Origin: Alligator mississippiensis
Taxonomy: Eukaryota > Chordata > Crocodylia > Alligatoridae
DNA: 64,000 nt
Reading direction: 5' to 3'
Assembly (NCBI RefSeq): GCF_030867095.1
Contig: NC_081832.1
Coordinates: 59,691,444 to 59,755,443, forward strand
Below, piece after piece: positions 43,500-55,192 of the stretch; the stretch's first letter is position 1; each line of letters starts with the position of its first letter. The notes below the pieces were generated by a model that was given only the letters and a program-made list of their open reading frames with translations, was not told the origin of the DNA and did not search any database. The position numbers and the translations under genes were made by a program.

Positions 43500-45115
43500 T
43501 CCCACTCCCCTCAGCCCCTTGCAGGCTGGAACTCTTTCTCCTTAGAGAGAATCCACTTTTTTCTCCTTAAAATGAGAAAAATCATGTTTTGCGGCATTTT
43601 TCCACGGGGAATGGAAAACCTGGATCCCTGGTGATTGGAAACTGATTTATGTCTGTAACAGAACAGAAGTTTGGCACACAAAACCAGTTTATATCGGTAG
43701 CAGAACAGAAGTTCTGCACATATAGACTTGTTTAAAAATGGCAGAACTTGGTCTGAGAATTGCCCCCCTCCCACCACCACAGAAGGGCAAATGTGTGTTT
43801 TGTTCACCACTGATCTAAACTATGCCACTTACAGAAAACCATGTAATCGAGATCAATTTTGCCTTTGGCTTTTTGAATGTCTGTACTTAGCCAAAATGAT
43901 TATTCACCTCTGGAAAATGTTAGCTTTTTATCAAAAATTTGACAACTGGAAATTTTCCAGTTCTCAGGAGGCTTTTTTGTAATAAAACCGACTCTGACCA
44001 ATTAAACTGATTTTTTTTAAATTATTTTTGCATATGAAGATTACTGTTTGATAGAAGGACCATTCTTCATCCAAAAAAGTTGAGCAGAAAACTTATAAGC
44101 AGTTCTCAAGACCAATTATCAAAACAAACTGTGTAATGCCAATAACATGTAGTAATTGTCCCCCTTTACTGGAGAGTGCTGTACTACCTCATAACCTCTG
44201 TTTCACAGAATATTACAGTACCCAAACAAAAAAACCCCCAAAACTATAACAATGACTATCTTCAACAGCAGCACTGCAGGAAATCCTTATGAAAGGTCTA
44301 AACATCAGAGAGCACTTTGCCCTGGATGTTGTCCAGAGCTGTCTGACTTAGTGGATTAAGCAGGGCATATATTCAAAATCTTAGGAGATCTCCATGGAAG
44401 GGGTTCTCTGTGGGAAACTCTAAAGGCGATGAAAGCCTCAATTCTTCTGGCAAGTTTGCTGCAGACAACAGAGTAGATAAATGCTTTATCTTATGTTTCT
44501 GCACCCATCCCATTCTTAGATGAAGCATTCTCATTAGAGTGGCCAGCTACCACTCTCCCTCATCAATACCAGCATGAGCACAGTACTTAAAATGTGCTGA
44601 CTTTACATAGCTACCTTTCTATGAAGTGGGCTCTCTAGTTACACTAACCCCTTACTTTATGGTGGATCTGAAGGTCTTTGTCTCTTGTTGCCTGGCGTAA
44701 AGTCAGTTTGGTCAGATAGATCCCATTACAAATAAGGAACATTTGGGCCACTCCTGTCTTTCTTTATAGAGATCCTGAAGACATTTAACTGTTCCCTGAG
44801 AAATTTCCAAACCCCTAATACTTGAGACTGCATCAAACTATTGAAGCTTTTCAAACCTGGAACTTACCAGTCTGCACAAAACCCAGTAGCCACTGGCATA
44901 ACCAAGTGGGGGAGACAGGGGCAACTGCCCTAGGCACTAACTTGAGGGGGCTGGGAGGGCAAAAAAGGAATAGCTGCTGCCATCACCTGGGCATTTGCAT
45001 TTGCAATTGCTGTGGCAACTAGAAGTCACCACTTCTGCTTTGCACCAGATGCCCAACCATGGCCCTACATTGCTGTATGCAACTCATAAAACCAAGAAAA
45101 ACTGTTGCCAGAAAA
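43500..45115. other. intergenic, nothing recognised
   Basis: AT-rich sequence. Near 44900-44960, CTGCCCTAGGCACTAACTTG followed by a G-rich stretch resembles a common dispersed repeat also faintly seen near 58445, but no ends could be defined. Confidence 0.35.
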
Positions 45116-45123
45116 CTGTATGA

Positions 45124-45624
45124 CAGGGGTCACTAATCCAGCACTAGTAGCAGGACAAATTAAAACAGCTCAACCCCAAGGTATGGTTGGGGGCTGGACA
45201 GAACACCAACCCCTCACTGAAGTGAATGTGCTGACCTGATGCTGGAGCAAGACTTCCAATTATACAACAGGCTGACCTGCTACTCCAGCTTTCCCCAACA
45301 CTGTCCCTGCAGAGCCCTCCCTGCTTTCTCAGCACTCTGCTTGACCCTTCAGCACATAGATAGGCCCAGCTTGCTTCCCGCCAGCCCCCTGCCACTCCTG
45401 GCCACCTACCTGATCTCCATGGGCCTAATCCAGACTAACTGCCACCCCTCCATAGCTCCTGCTGAGTCAGTCTGGCCCTCAACAGCCCATGCTGCATGGG
45501 GCTGGCACCAGGTATATCAGCCCTGAAGCAGACTCCTCCTCCCTCCATGACTTCAGCTTCTGCTTAGTGGGCTGGATAAAATCACTTCATTTTCCAGATC
45601 TGGTTTATAGGTTGCTGACCCCTG
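45124..45624 (+). mobile_element. hAT-like non-autonomous element W
   Basis: The left end CAGGGGTCACTAATCC and right end GGTTGCTGACCCCTG form an inverted pair of about 15 bases. Flanking 8-mers CTGTATGA and GCATATGA share their last five bases, consistent with an aged 8 bp target duplication. The 501 bp interior has no transposase frame. Confidence 0.65.
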
Positions 45625-46366
45625 GCATATGATAAGGCAAAGAATCACAGGACTCATGATGTGACCAAGATGGCAGGGCTGTCAGAAAACCCTGCTGGGT
45701 TCCACATAAATGGGTAATGAGTACGCCGAGATCTTCTTTGGTGATACATGGTCTCTCGACTGCTCTGAGGTTAATGCCAACACCTGAACTCTTTAATCCC
45801 TGCATCAAGAAGATTTTGGCACAGAAAAGAATCTGTCCTTATATAGGTAAACAAGAAGCACTGAGGTGACACGGTTATCAAACTAGCGTGATGGCACAGA
45901 GCATGCACCCCTCAATAGGCTTTTTTTAAAACAATTCCTCAACTATCCTCTGGAATCCTTTCTGTTTATGAAATGGCTTCTCCCTTCAGCAGAGTCAATA
46001 AAACATATACTGAGTTTCCAAGTGGTGCAATTTGGAGATTTATGAGCCAAACGGAAGTTAGGAACATGGTCCACAATAATTTTTAAAATTCTAGGTTCAT
46101 TTTTAAAATTCCATATCTTTGTTTCTTTTTTGAACGTAAGCTAAATTACTGGAAAATCTCAAGCACAGGAAAAATACTATATCCAAAATTTCAAGAAGGT
46201 TTGGTTTCTTCTTATGAAAAGAAGAGTCAAATATCAAGCTGAAATGGGAACCTAGCTTCAACCTAAAGCTGCCGCATTAAAAAAAAACCCCCAGAGAGTC
46301 TCATTGCACGACATATTTTCCCCATATAATGCAACCTAGAGGAAAAGTCTTGAAGTTTCCATTAAA

Positions 46367-46702
46367 CTTCTGCAAATAAATGCCTGTTATTCACACCAAA
46401 AGAATCAGATCCTCCCCTCAAGCACACATGGATGACAGGAGGACTGGTCTATGTGTTCCTCTTGGTAGAAGCTACATTCAAACAAAATGTGTTTTTCTTT
46501 CCAGCATTATTATCCTCCCAAAAGCAACTGCACACTATTCAGGAAACTGAATCATTTCAATATAGCAAGGGCACAGAGAGTTTTTATCATTGTGCATTGC
46601 AAAGTACCAAGCAAATTGTGGATTGCAAGGATATACAATCCAGATAATAATAAAAATGAGAAGATGCTTTCAGTGTGAATAGCAGACATTTATTTGCAGA
46701 AG
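46367..46702. repeat. 31 bp inverted repeats 274 bp apart
   Basis: The left arm (46367-46397, beginning CTTCTGCAAATAAATG) and right arm (46672-46702) are reverse complements at 28 of 31 positions; all three differences are transitions. The similarity stops sharply on both sides, as for transposon termini. No target duplication or coding frame is obvious. Confidence 0.6.
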
Positions 46703-46839
46703 CTCTCTTTACAAACAAACGTACTTTGAAACTATTACCAAGATGCTGCTTTCATTCCTTGCAATATCAGAGTCTATTTTAAAAAATAAACTGGTAATGA
46801 ATAGAGACTCCAAGGTGGGGATATGTAGTTATGCTTGGC

Positions 46840-47539
46840 TAGGGTTACCATACGTCCAGGTTTTACCAGATATGTCTTGCTTTTTGGCCCCCTGTCAGGG
46901 CAGCTTTTTAAAATGCAAGCAAATGTCTGGTTTTTGCTCTGCCTCTACTTTTCCTCATCACTTCCAGCTTGGTTGCTTGGGGCTGGGAGCAGCAAGGCAC
47001 AGTGATTGGCTGTTGGGGGATCATGTGCTCTGTGCATGGGCCACAGCAAGCTGCTTGCAGGTAAGAGAGGCAGAGATACAAAGAGACAGAGCATGTGTGT
47101 GCGGGTGCGCATGTGAGCTGTGTGGCCAGCATGGCTGGGGTGGGCCAGAGGGCTGTGGGTTAGGGGCAGGGCTGGGGCAGGCAGGGGGGCTGCAGGTTGG
47201 GAGTGAGGGGCCGGGGGGGTGGAGAACAGGGGTTGTGGGTCAGAGGTGAGAGGCATGGGCCAGGTGGAGGGTCAGGGGCTGCAGGTCAGGAGTGAGGGGC
47301 ACCAGCAGGGCAGGGGGCAAGGGCTGTGGGTCAGAAGTAGGGGGCACCAGCAGGGCTGGGGGGTGGTGGGGTACAGTCGGTCAGGAGTGAGAGGCAGCAG
47401 CAGGGTTGGGGGGGTCTGTGGCTTAGGAGTGAGCGGCAGAGGCAGGGCACAGGCCCCCCCCCAATCAAGTCTCCCCTCCCCCCACCACCCCTTCCCTCCA
47501 CAGATGTCCTTTTTAGATACTGGAAATATGGTAACCCTA
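46840..47539 (+). mobile_element. TIR element family Z, copy 2
   Basis: Ends TAGGGTTACCATA and TATGGTAACCCTA are perfect 13 bp inverted repeats. Flanking octamers TGCTTGGC and GGCTTTGC agree at 6 of 8 positions, suggesting an hAT-like 8 bp duplication. Shares with copy 1 the words AAATGTCTGG, GGGGCTGGGAGCAGCA, GTGATTGGCTGTTGGGGG and GATACTGGAAATATGG. The extra 250 bp is mostly an expanded G-rich minisatellite. Non-coding. Confidence 0.8.
47150..47445 (+). repeat. G-rich minisatellite inside TIR element Z
   Basis: About seven diverged units of 40-45 bp built on GGGCTGTGGGTCAGGAGTGA and GGGGCACCAGCAGGGC. The same unit appears about twice at 41425-41510 and in reverse at 42780-43020. GGG runs in nearly every unit make G-quadruplex formation plausible. 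Confidence 0.75.
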
Positions 47540-47859
47540 GGCTTTGCAGGATTTGGGTTTACTAATAAACATTGATAAACAATGATTTCCCCTCACACTC
47601 ACAGTCCAATGGAAAAATATTTCCATCATTAATAATTTACATATATAAAAAGGGGACTCTGACAGGGAATCCTTACCCCATTACTGAACAATGGAGAAAG
47701 AGAAGGGTTAAAGAGGAAAACAATGGGCAACCTAATGACTCATCAAAAAGACACTCTCATGGACCCAGAGGGACAGACTTCCATCTTCAGCTTCCTCTGT
47801 GCAAAAATGAAGTTTATTTCCTACCTGTTGGGATGTTTTACCATCTTTAATTTTCCGTG

Positions 47860-48005
47860 AGCCAGAGGAAAAGTGCGTAAGCCTGAAAGCTTGCAGAAGA
47901 AGATACTTTTTTTTGTAATTTCTTAGTTGGTCCAATAAAAGGTATCTCTGAACCAAGAGTCCTACAGCTCCACATTTCTTTTTGTCTCAGACCAACACGA
48001 CTACC
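47860..48005 (+). mobile_element. retroelement tail, same family as at 24250 and 28005
   Basis: GCCTGAAAGCTTGCAGAAG, then TTAGTTGGTCCAATAAAAGG, then TCTCAGACCAACACGACTACC. The last phrase closely matches a very common vertebrate repeat ending (AGACCAACACGGCTACC). The hammerhead-like CTGANGA part is degraded here. Confidence 0.6.
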
Positions 48006-48261
48006 AAATACATCCCTGAAAATAAACATGAATTTTAGCTGTCGACATTATGAAAAAATAAAAATCAAATTCTGCTAAGCCTACATGTAGTTTGCTGATT
48101 AATTATAAATATCAAAATAACTAAAATTCCTGGGTCTGCAATGGTGAGACTCTTATGAGAAGAACTGTTTTATGGGGTGGTGGGAAATCAACAAAACCAA
48201 CCTCTCTCTGCTCCTTCAGCAATTTTGCTTCCAGACAGAACTGAAAGAACAATGTTCATAA

Positions 48262-50690
48262 AGGGAAAATCAACTAAACTTTCCAGACATCTGCTGGGAG
48301 GAGCAGACAGCCAGGTCTGACCACTCACGCAGATTCTTAACTGACATACAGGACCTCCATCTAACCCAGGAGGTACACAGCCCCACCAGGGAAGATACCT
48401 TGTTGGATTTGGTCCTGGCCGTGGGCAACGACCTGGTACGGGGTCTGCGGGTGCTCGACCACCTAGGTGATAGCAATCATCATCTGCTGGAATTCACCAT
48501 CCAGCACAAGGTGGAGAAAGCCTGCAGCAAGGCAGCAGCCCTCGACTTCAGGAGGGTGGACTTTAATGAGGTAAGAAGACTAGTGGGGGAAGCACTGAGG
48601 TCCCAGAGCTGGAGGGAGTTGAGTGTTCAGGAGGAGTGGTCGCTCCTTAAGGAGACGATCCTCCAAGCTTAAAGGGAAGTGATCCCTACATGAATCAAAG
48701 GGGGCAAGAGGGCGCAAAGGCCCCCATGGCTCACCAAAAGCATCCGGGAACATTTCCAAACAAAAAAGGAGGCATATACCTGTTGGCAGGGAGGGGCCAT
48801 CACAAGAGAGGGCTATACCTCGGTAGCTCGGGAATGTAGGGGGGCGGTCAGGAAGGCCAAGGCAGAAATGGAACTGGGACTAGCAACCCAGATCAAGGAC
48901 AACAAGAAGTCCTTTTTCAAATACATAGGGGGGCAAAAGAAGGTGCCAGGTAACATGGGGCCTCTGCAGGACACGCTAGGAAATCTGGTCATCTCACCTG
49001 ACAATAAAGCTGACATATTCAACAATTTCTTTGCCTCCGTATTTCTGAGGAGGGACCTGGATATCTCCCCCACTGGCCCCCCCAAGGGCCCTGTGGGTGG
49101 CACACCCAGGCCTAGGGTTAATGAGGACCTTGTCAGGGAACTTCTGGAGGGACTAGATGTATTTAAATCCGCAGGTCCTGATGATCTCCACCCAGAGTGC
49201 TGAAGGAACTAGCAGAGGTCATTGCGGGACCTCTGGCACAGCTCTACGAGCAGTCATGGCACTCAGGCAATGTGCTGGAGAAGGGCCAATGTGGTCCCCA
49301 TCTTCAAAAAAGGGAGGAAGGAGGACCCAGGAAACTATAGGTCCATGAGTCTTACCTCGGTCCTGGGGAAGCTTTTCGGAAGAATTATCCTGGCACACAT
49401 CCAGGAAGGGCCTGCGGGGAGGTTATGCTCAGGGGCAACCAGCACGGGTTCATTAGAGGCAGGTCTTGTCAAACCAACCTGGTGGCCTTCTATTACCAGG
49501 TCACCAAGTCCTTGGATGCAGGTGTCGCAGTGGATATAGTCTTTCTGGACTTCAGGAAGGCCTTTGACATGGTCTCTCACCCCATTCTCAGTAAGCAACT
49601 AGGAGACAGTGGTGTTAATGCCTACACAGTCAGATGGGTCACTAACTGGCTGGAGGGCTGCACCCAGAGGGTGGTGGTGGATGGGTCTTATTTGAACTGG
49701 AGGGATGTGGGCAGTGGGGTTCCTCAGGGCTCAGTCCTTGGACCCACACTATTCAACATCTTCATCAGTGACTTGGGCAAGGGGGTAGAAAGCACCCTGT
49801 TCAAGTTTGCAGATGAAACTAAGATGTGGGGTGAAGTGGGTATGCTAGTAGGAAGGAACAGGCTGCAAGCAGATCTAGACAGGTTACAGGGGTGGGCTGA
49901 TGAGAACAGGATGGGGTTCAACACTGACAAGTGCAGGGTAGTGGACCTGGGGAGGAAAAACCAGCAGCATACCTACAGGCTGGGGAACTCCCTTCTAGCC
50001 AGTGTCAAGACAGAAAAGGATCTTGGAGTCATCATTGATGCCACAATGAACATGGGCTGACAAAGTGGGGACGTGGTCAGGAAGGCCAACCATACCTTGT
50101 TGTGCATCCACAGATGCATCTCGAGCAGGTCCAAGGAGGTGATCCTCCCCCTCTATGCGACACTGGTCAGGCCGCAGCTGGAGTACTGTGTCCAGTTCTG
50201 GGCGCCGCATTTCAGGAGGGATGTGGCCAATATGGAGAGGGTCCAAAGGAGGGCCACCAGCAGAGTAGGCCCTATGAGGAGAGACTGAGGGACCTGAAAC
50301 TGTTCAGCCTCCAAAAGAGAAAGCTGAGAGGGGATCTAGTGGCAGTCTACAAATTAGTCAAGGGGGGACCAGCAGGTGTTGGGAGAGTCCCTGTTCCCCC
50401 GAGCAATGCTGGGAGTTACAAGAAACAACAGACACAAATTAGCAGAGGGTAGTTTCAGGCTAGACATTAGGAGGCACTATTTCACTGTCAGGGTGGCTAG
50501 GACCTGGAACCAACTTCCAAGCAAAGTGGTGCTGGCTTCTGCCCTGGGGGTCTTTAAAAAAAGGCTGGATGAACATCTGGCTGGGGTCATTTGACCCCAG
50601 TACTCTTTCCTGCCATGGCAGGGGGTCGGACTAGATGATCTCCTCCAGTCCCTTCTGACCCTACCAACTATGAAACTATGAAACTGAGAA
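48262..50690 (+). mobile_element. CR1 LINE, 2.4 kb, 5'-truncated, inactive
   Basis: Holds the end of the endonuclease domain, the reverse transcriptase and the 3' UTR of CR1 ORF2. Near 48465 the endonuclease SDH motif reads SNH. RT blocks follow: NVVPIFKKGRKEDPGNYR, NQHGFIRGRSC, FLDFRKAFDMVSH, GVPQGSVLGPTLFN, and FADETKMW at about 49810, where the catalytic FADD is FADE. The C-terminus has [14 protein letters not shown] and LDIRRHYFTVRVARTWN. Stops at 48670 and 50058 and about three frame changes between 49190 and 49430 interrupt it. The 3' UTR ends in CTATGAAACTATGAAACTG. A moderately young copy with active-site changes in both enzymes. Confidence 0.95.
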
Positions 50691-50964
50691 ATATACACAA
50701 ATCTTATGGATGACAGGGAAATATTTCTTTACAAATATTTAACTGGGAATATTTCTTTTTTCAATGATTTTTTTTCTTTATAAGTTGTAGAAGATCATTC
50801 ATATTGTGGGGATTTTTTTTAGAAGTTCTACATCTGGAATTATTGTATTCTGCCAGTTTTGACTATTCCAAGTGTAAGGACACTTTCACTTGGATTTAAT
50901 AATAAGAAAAATAATATTACTGCATAATATTTTCACATTGTCATGACCCAAAGGTCTGATTTTT

Positions 50965-51706
50965 TGTGTGTGCTTCAGCACTAAGAATTATCCCCGTGGG
51001 TTTACAGCTTCATTGCACGGAGGAGTTCTGCTGCACAGAGAACCCGCGTGCAAGGAAGAGAGTTCCTGCCACTTTGCAGCTGTCTTTGCAGGGTGCATTT
51101 CCTTTGCAACACAGAAATGCACGGTGCAAAGGAGTTTCCCGCTCTTCGCATGCAAATTCGTGTCCCGCTATTGGCTAGTTCTAAATTATTCCCATGTGGC
51201 GGCTAGCGATTGGCCTGCTAGCCGTATAAGAGGCTTGAGCAGTTTCCACCCAAGCCGAAGAGGACTCCGCGTCCATCTCGTGGGGACTCTGGGTGCGCGG
51301 CAGGGTCATCGAAGCCCTGTGTGTTACTCAGAGGAGTTGGCGGCCTGATCCACCGCCCACCTCTTCCCCTCTTCGAGCGGTAACTTTCTATAAGACGTAT
51401 CGATGAGTTTTCTATTTTGATGCGCGCTTGTCCTGGACATCCTGAGTTCTGTCTGCGTGGAGCCTAGCAAACTCCACGTGATTGTTCGTGTTTTCTTTTG
51501 TAACCGCAACTCAAGCAAGTCTCCAGCCTGCACCGTGACCATCTCGGTGTAAGTAAACAATCTTAAAATCAACCGTTACGTGCCTGTGCCTAATTCTAGC
51601 TCGGCGCCCACCCTCTCCGACCCGGCCTGCCCGGGCTGCCGGCCACAGCCCGCATGCAGCACGACAAAAGGGCCTGGGTTCCGGCCCGGCCCGGCCTGCA
51701 CACACA
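50965..51706 (+). mobile_element. probable solo LTR (endogenous retrovirus or LTR retrotransposon)
   Basis: A CpG-rich 742 bp unit between inverted ends TGTGTGTGC and GCACACACA in an AT-rich neighbourhood. It has the layout of an LTR: an upstream region with ATTGG boxes, a TATAAGAG box near 51225, then a GC-rich transcribed part. A stretch near 51602 resembles the start of a lysine-tRNA primer site, so some leader may be included. No internal genes are present next to it. Retained CpGs suggest a relatively young insertion. A host CpG-island promoter is the main alternative. Confidence 0.5.
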
Positions 51707-52751
51707 TGAGCTGCTATACTATTCTTTTGAGTTGAGTTCTTTTAAGTACAGGTGGTATTTTGCACACAGGTCCCCAGATTGTCCTGCAAGGTCACTAATA
51801 GCCTTGATTTTCAGCAAAATCTGGCTGTGACTCACAGGTTACTCATCTATGCCAAGCAGCCAGATTTTGATCCAATATAAATTCAGAAGAATGCCTATGA
51901 AGGCAGCAGAATCACTGTGGATTTATACCATTAACTGTTAATGCTTATTACTTGACAGCATGATATGCACATGCATAATTACATCAGAATCTGTCCCAGT
52001 TAACCTGAAGGAGGAAGGGGAAAATTCAGGATTCAGCATTTTTTCCTTTATCTTTTTCCAAAGTAAAATTCTGCTAACACTTTTCATTGATGCTTTAGAA
52101 GTGGATTGGACTCTGATCTCTTTTATTTCAACAAGCTCTTATTTGCTCATGTTGAGAGAGGGCTAAATCCATTTTGACTTTGTTTCAGGAGAAATAATCA
52201 TTGTGAAGCAATTAGAGAAAAAGCAAAAAAGAAACTTGATAGTAAATGAAAAACAGAGGAGAACAAAATGCTGCCCCTATGAATGAAAGACCTAAAAAGA
52301 GATTTACCCTTAAGCTTTATCATTACCAGAGTTAGTCAGGATTTGTTTGCTAAGATATATTTTTTTGAAAAATGCATATTGGTTAAAAATCAAAACCTTC
52401 TGCAGATAAAGGTCAGTCTCATTATATTTCAAGAACATTTTTTTAAAGATTTGGATTTTTTCAAAATCCCCTGTGCTGACTTTTTCAAAATGAAACACTG
52501 CTATTTTCTTGTTCAAATCACTTTTCTTTGTTGTAGCACAAAAAAAAAATAATTACGGTCAAAATGAAAATGAAGCATTTCAAACTTACCAAAAACATTT
52601 GGATTCACTTGAAATTTGTGTGGGCTTTTCAGTAGGCAATTTTTTTTTTCAATTTTCACTTTTACTCTGATGGGGAACAGGAACAATTTCAAACTGTTTC
52701 CAACTTAGCTCTGATCAGTGTTCTGCACAAATGGTTTATTTCATGACTTAC
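51707..52751. other. intergenic, nothing recognised
   Basis: AT-rich. I searched it on the - strand for a last SPINK exon belonging to the relic at 52752-53651 and found none. Confidence 0.4.
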
Positions 52752-53651
52752 CTCATATGCCTCTGCCAAGGTAACAGGGGTTCCTATAACATTTGCCATC
52801 AGTTCCACCAACAGGTGCAAACTGATGGGTATTGAATAAAATCTTCTTCTGAGTATAATCACAGTGTGTGTCTGCAAATATAACATTTAATTCCCTTTGC
52901 TTTCTTTTCTTCCTATGGATGTGAATCACTGACTCACTAGTGCTGCTCCCAGACCACTCTTACCAGGTCTCTGCCCCATAATGACTCACATTGGGAGCTC
53001 TTTGACTATAAGAACTCATGTCTTCCACTTTTTGCTATGCAGTGGGCAAGTCTACACAAGATGTTTAATGCACAGTTGACTAATTCTATTGTGCATTAGC
53101 ATGTCAAAGCAAAAAGCATGCTAATGCACAGTAAAATTAGTCTACTGTGCATTAAGCATCACAAAAAGACTGTGCCTTTGCCACTGCACAGTAGCACTGG
53201 CTACTGCACATTTATGTAGCACCTCATATTAGGTGTGCTAAACTTAATGTGCAGTAGCAAAGGCACATTAATGCATGTGTAGACATGCCCAGTCCTGAGC
53301 AAATTAATGGTTGCTCAGTAATTAGAAATAATGCCAGAAGAGGGTAAAATCAAAACATGCTCTGTAAAGCCATTCACTGCCAGTATAGCCAAGCCTATGA
53401 ACAGAGGAATAATAAACAAAGTTCTCTGTGAAGTTTTGTGGAAAAGCATTAACTGATTCCCAGGAATTTATTCTTTCTGTTTTGAACCAACAGGGTAGTT
53501 ACTTTTTTTGACAGACCCAACTCGTTCCTTGTGGTTCTAACACAAAGTTCATGACCAGGAGTGATCACAAATACTGTTTCTTCATGCAACAGAATATGTA
53601 AGTCCCAGCATAGCATGCATTGACTCACCTCAGCATCCTGACCAACAACAG
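52752..53651 (-). pseudogene. SPINK (Kazal inhibitor) relic, exons 2 and 3 on the - strand
   Basis: On the reverse strand, 53651 to 53629 is a 23-base exon after ATTTTCATTCCAG and before GTGAGT, with phases 1 and 0 as in SPINK exon 2. It would encode VVGQDAE after a shared codon. Then 52871 to 52752 (120 bases, after TATATTTGCAG, before GTAAGT) encodes a Kazal-like exon: HCDYTQKK, then QFAPVGGTDGKCYRNPCYL. The cysteines at the second, third and fifth Kazal positions are gone. The Kazal frame is two bases out of phase at a CACACA tract and meets a stop just before the donor. I found no exon 1 or 4. It is a host gene relic of the same family as the inhibitor at 34.4-41.7 kb, in opposite orientation. 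Confidence 0.6.
53044..53290 (+). mobile_element. MITE family M, copy 3
   Basis: Ends GGGCAAGTCTACACAAG and (reverse) GGGCATGTCTACACATG. The 247 bp interior is built from TAATGCACAGT and GTGCATTAGCATG-like words, some directly repeated. No coding frame. Confidence 0.8.
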
Positions 53652-54463
53652 CTGGAATGAAAATACAGACACAAACAATACAATGAAAGAAACAGTTGGG
53701 GAGAACTGAAATGTTAAACTGGAGAAACTGAATATAGCTTCCTAAATTAGCAAACACCACACATAGCAAGTTCCTTGCACTGAGCCATGTGCAGAGCTAG
53801 GTGTTGCGTCAATAAATAACAACTGAATTTAAGAGAGCATGTCTTTCTGACTTTACTGCTTCGTAAAACATTGCATTCCTAAAGAAGGGGTGAATAAAAA
53901 TAATTGATAAGAACTATGTAGATCATGGTGATGTGGATAGCTTGTTGAATCTGTGAATTTTAAACTGGTATTTAAATGAGTATTTACATCATTTATGTAA
54001 GTGATGTAAGGATTTTTTGTGGATTTGATATGAGGAAAGGGACTGGGTGGACCCTTTGAAATCAAAAATCTATTAAATATTTGCAATTACAGCAGGATGG
54101 ATTTGATGAGTCAACTGAGGCCTTCTAGTCCTATGTTCCTACACTCTGTGACATCACAGCAAATGCAGCAGAAACCCCAAAGATGCTCTTTTCAGAAGAA
54201 TGAAATCATCACTAATGAGGAAAAACTACAGGCTCCTTGCTAAAGGACAGCAAATGTTGACAATAAATCAACTTTGTCCTGTACTATATGGGTCATCCCA
54301 AGTTCACTGAAGTAAATGGAAAAAATTCTATTGACTTCATGATCTTTGGCTTGAGCCATAACCCTTTTAAAAAGTCTAATGGAGAAGACAGACATATTTT
54401 CTGCTAAAAGACACATAAACCAGGGTTCAGCATCCTGTTGACCTTACCAAACCAGGATATATG
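53652..54463. other. intergenic, nothing recognised
   Basis: AT-rich sequence without a supported gene. The region was checked on the - strand for a SPINK signal-peptide exon, with no convincing candidate. Confidence 0.4.
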
Positions 54464-54716
54464 GGGTGCGTCTACACATTCATTAATGTATAGTTGTTAC
54501 TGTGCATAGCATTTAGTACTCATATAATCAAGTACTAAATAAACACACAGTTACCAGAGTTACTGTGCAGTAGCACCGGTGAACGCCTTTTCAGTAACAC
54601 TATTGCACAATAGCCTAATAATACTGTGCAGTAGCATATTAGCACTATTTGTGCTGTAACATGTTACTGAGCAGTATTAAGATACTGCGCAGTTAGCATC
54701 TTGTGTAGATGTGCCC
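54464..54716 (+). mobile_element. MITE family M, copy 4
   Basis: Ends GGGTGCGTCTACACATT and (reverse) GGGCACATCTACACAAG. The 253 bp interior has repeated TACTGTGCAGTAGCA-type words. Same size class as copies 3 and 5. Confidence 0.78.
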
Positions 54717-54945
54717 ATGGTTAAGCAATGGTTAATGTCTAAATAGGAACTAGATCCTACACTCATAGTCATGAAGTAAGGTTTCCTCACTGGAAAGCGC
54801 CATCACCACAAAAGTGCCGATAGCTCTTTGAAGCCAGGACAAGATTAACCAATGTCTGAAGTAAACGGGTTTCAACCACTCCCTTCAGTAGAGTGGACAA
54901 AAAATGTCACTCAGACAAATGTCACTCAAATATAGAAAACTACCA

Positions 54946-55192
54946 TGTGTGTCTACACATGTGCTTTAATGTGCAATAGCCTATTTAATGCACATTAAAG
55001 TGTCACTAAAAAAATGCTATTCAGTTAATGCATTAAAATAGGCTAATGCTCATTAAGCATCACTTAAAAACCAGGCTTTTTAGTTAATGCACATTAAGAC
55101 AGGTTAATGTGCATTTTCCTAGTACCTTACAATGGAGGCACTGGATTTAATGTGCATTAAGTAAAGCACATTATTGCATGTGTAGATGTGTG
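54946..55192 (+). mobile_element. MITE family M, copy 5 (holds the empty site of nested MITE N)
   Basis: Ends GTGTGTCTACACATGTGC and (reverse) GCACACATCTACACATGC. In reverse orientation it matches copy 1 at 7096-7694 throughout and is continuous (CCAGTGCCTCCATTG) where copy 1 carries a 355 bp insert. Non-coding. Confidence 0.8.

Noticed and set aside
46908-47256. Frames of 74-168 codons around 46.74-47.26 kb
   Set aside because: They run through TIR element Z and its minisatellite and are not conserved in Z copy 1.
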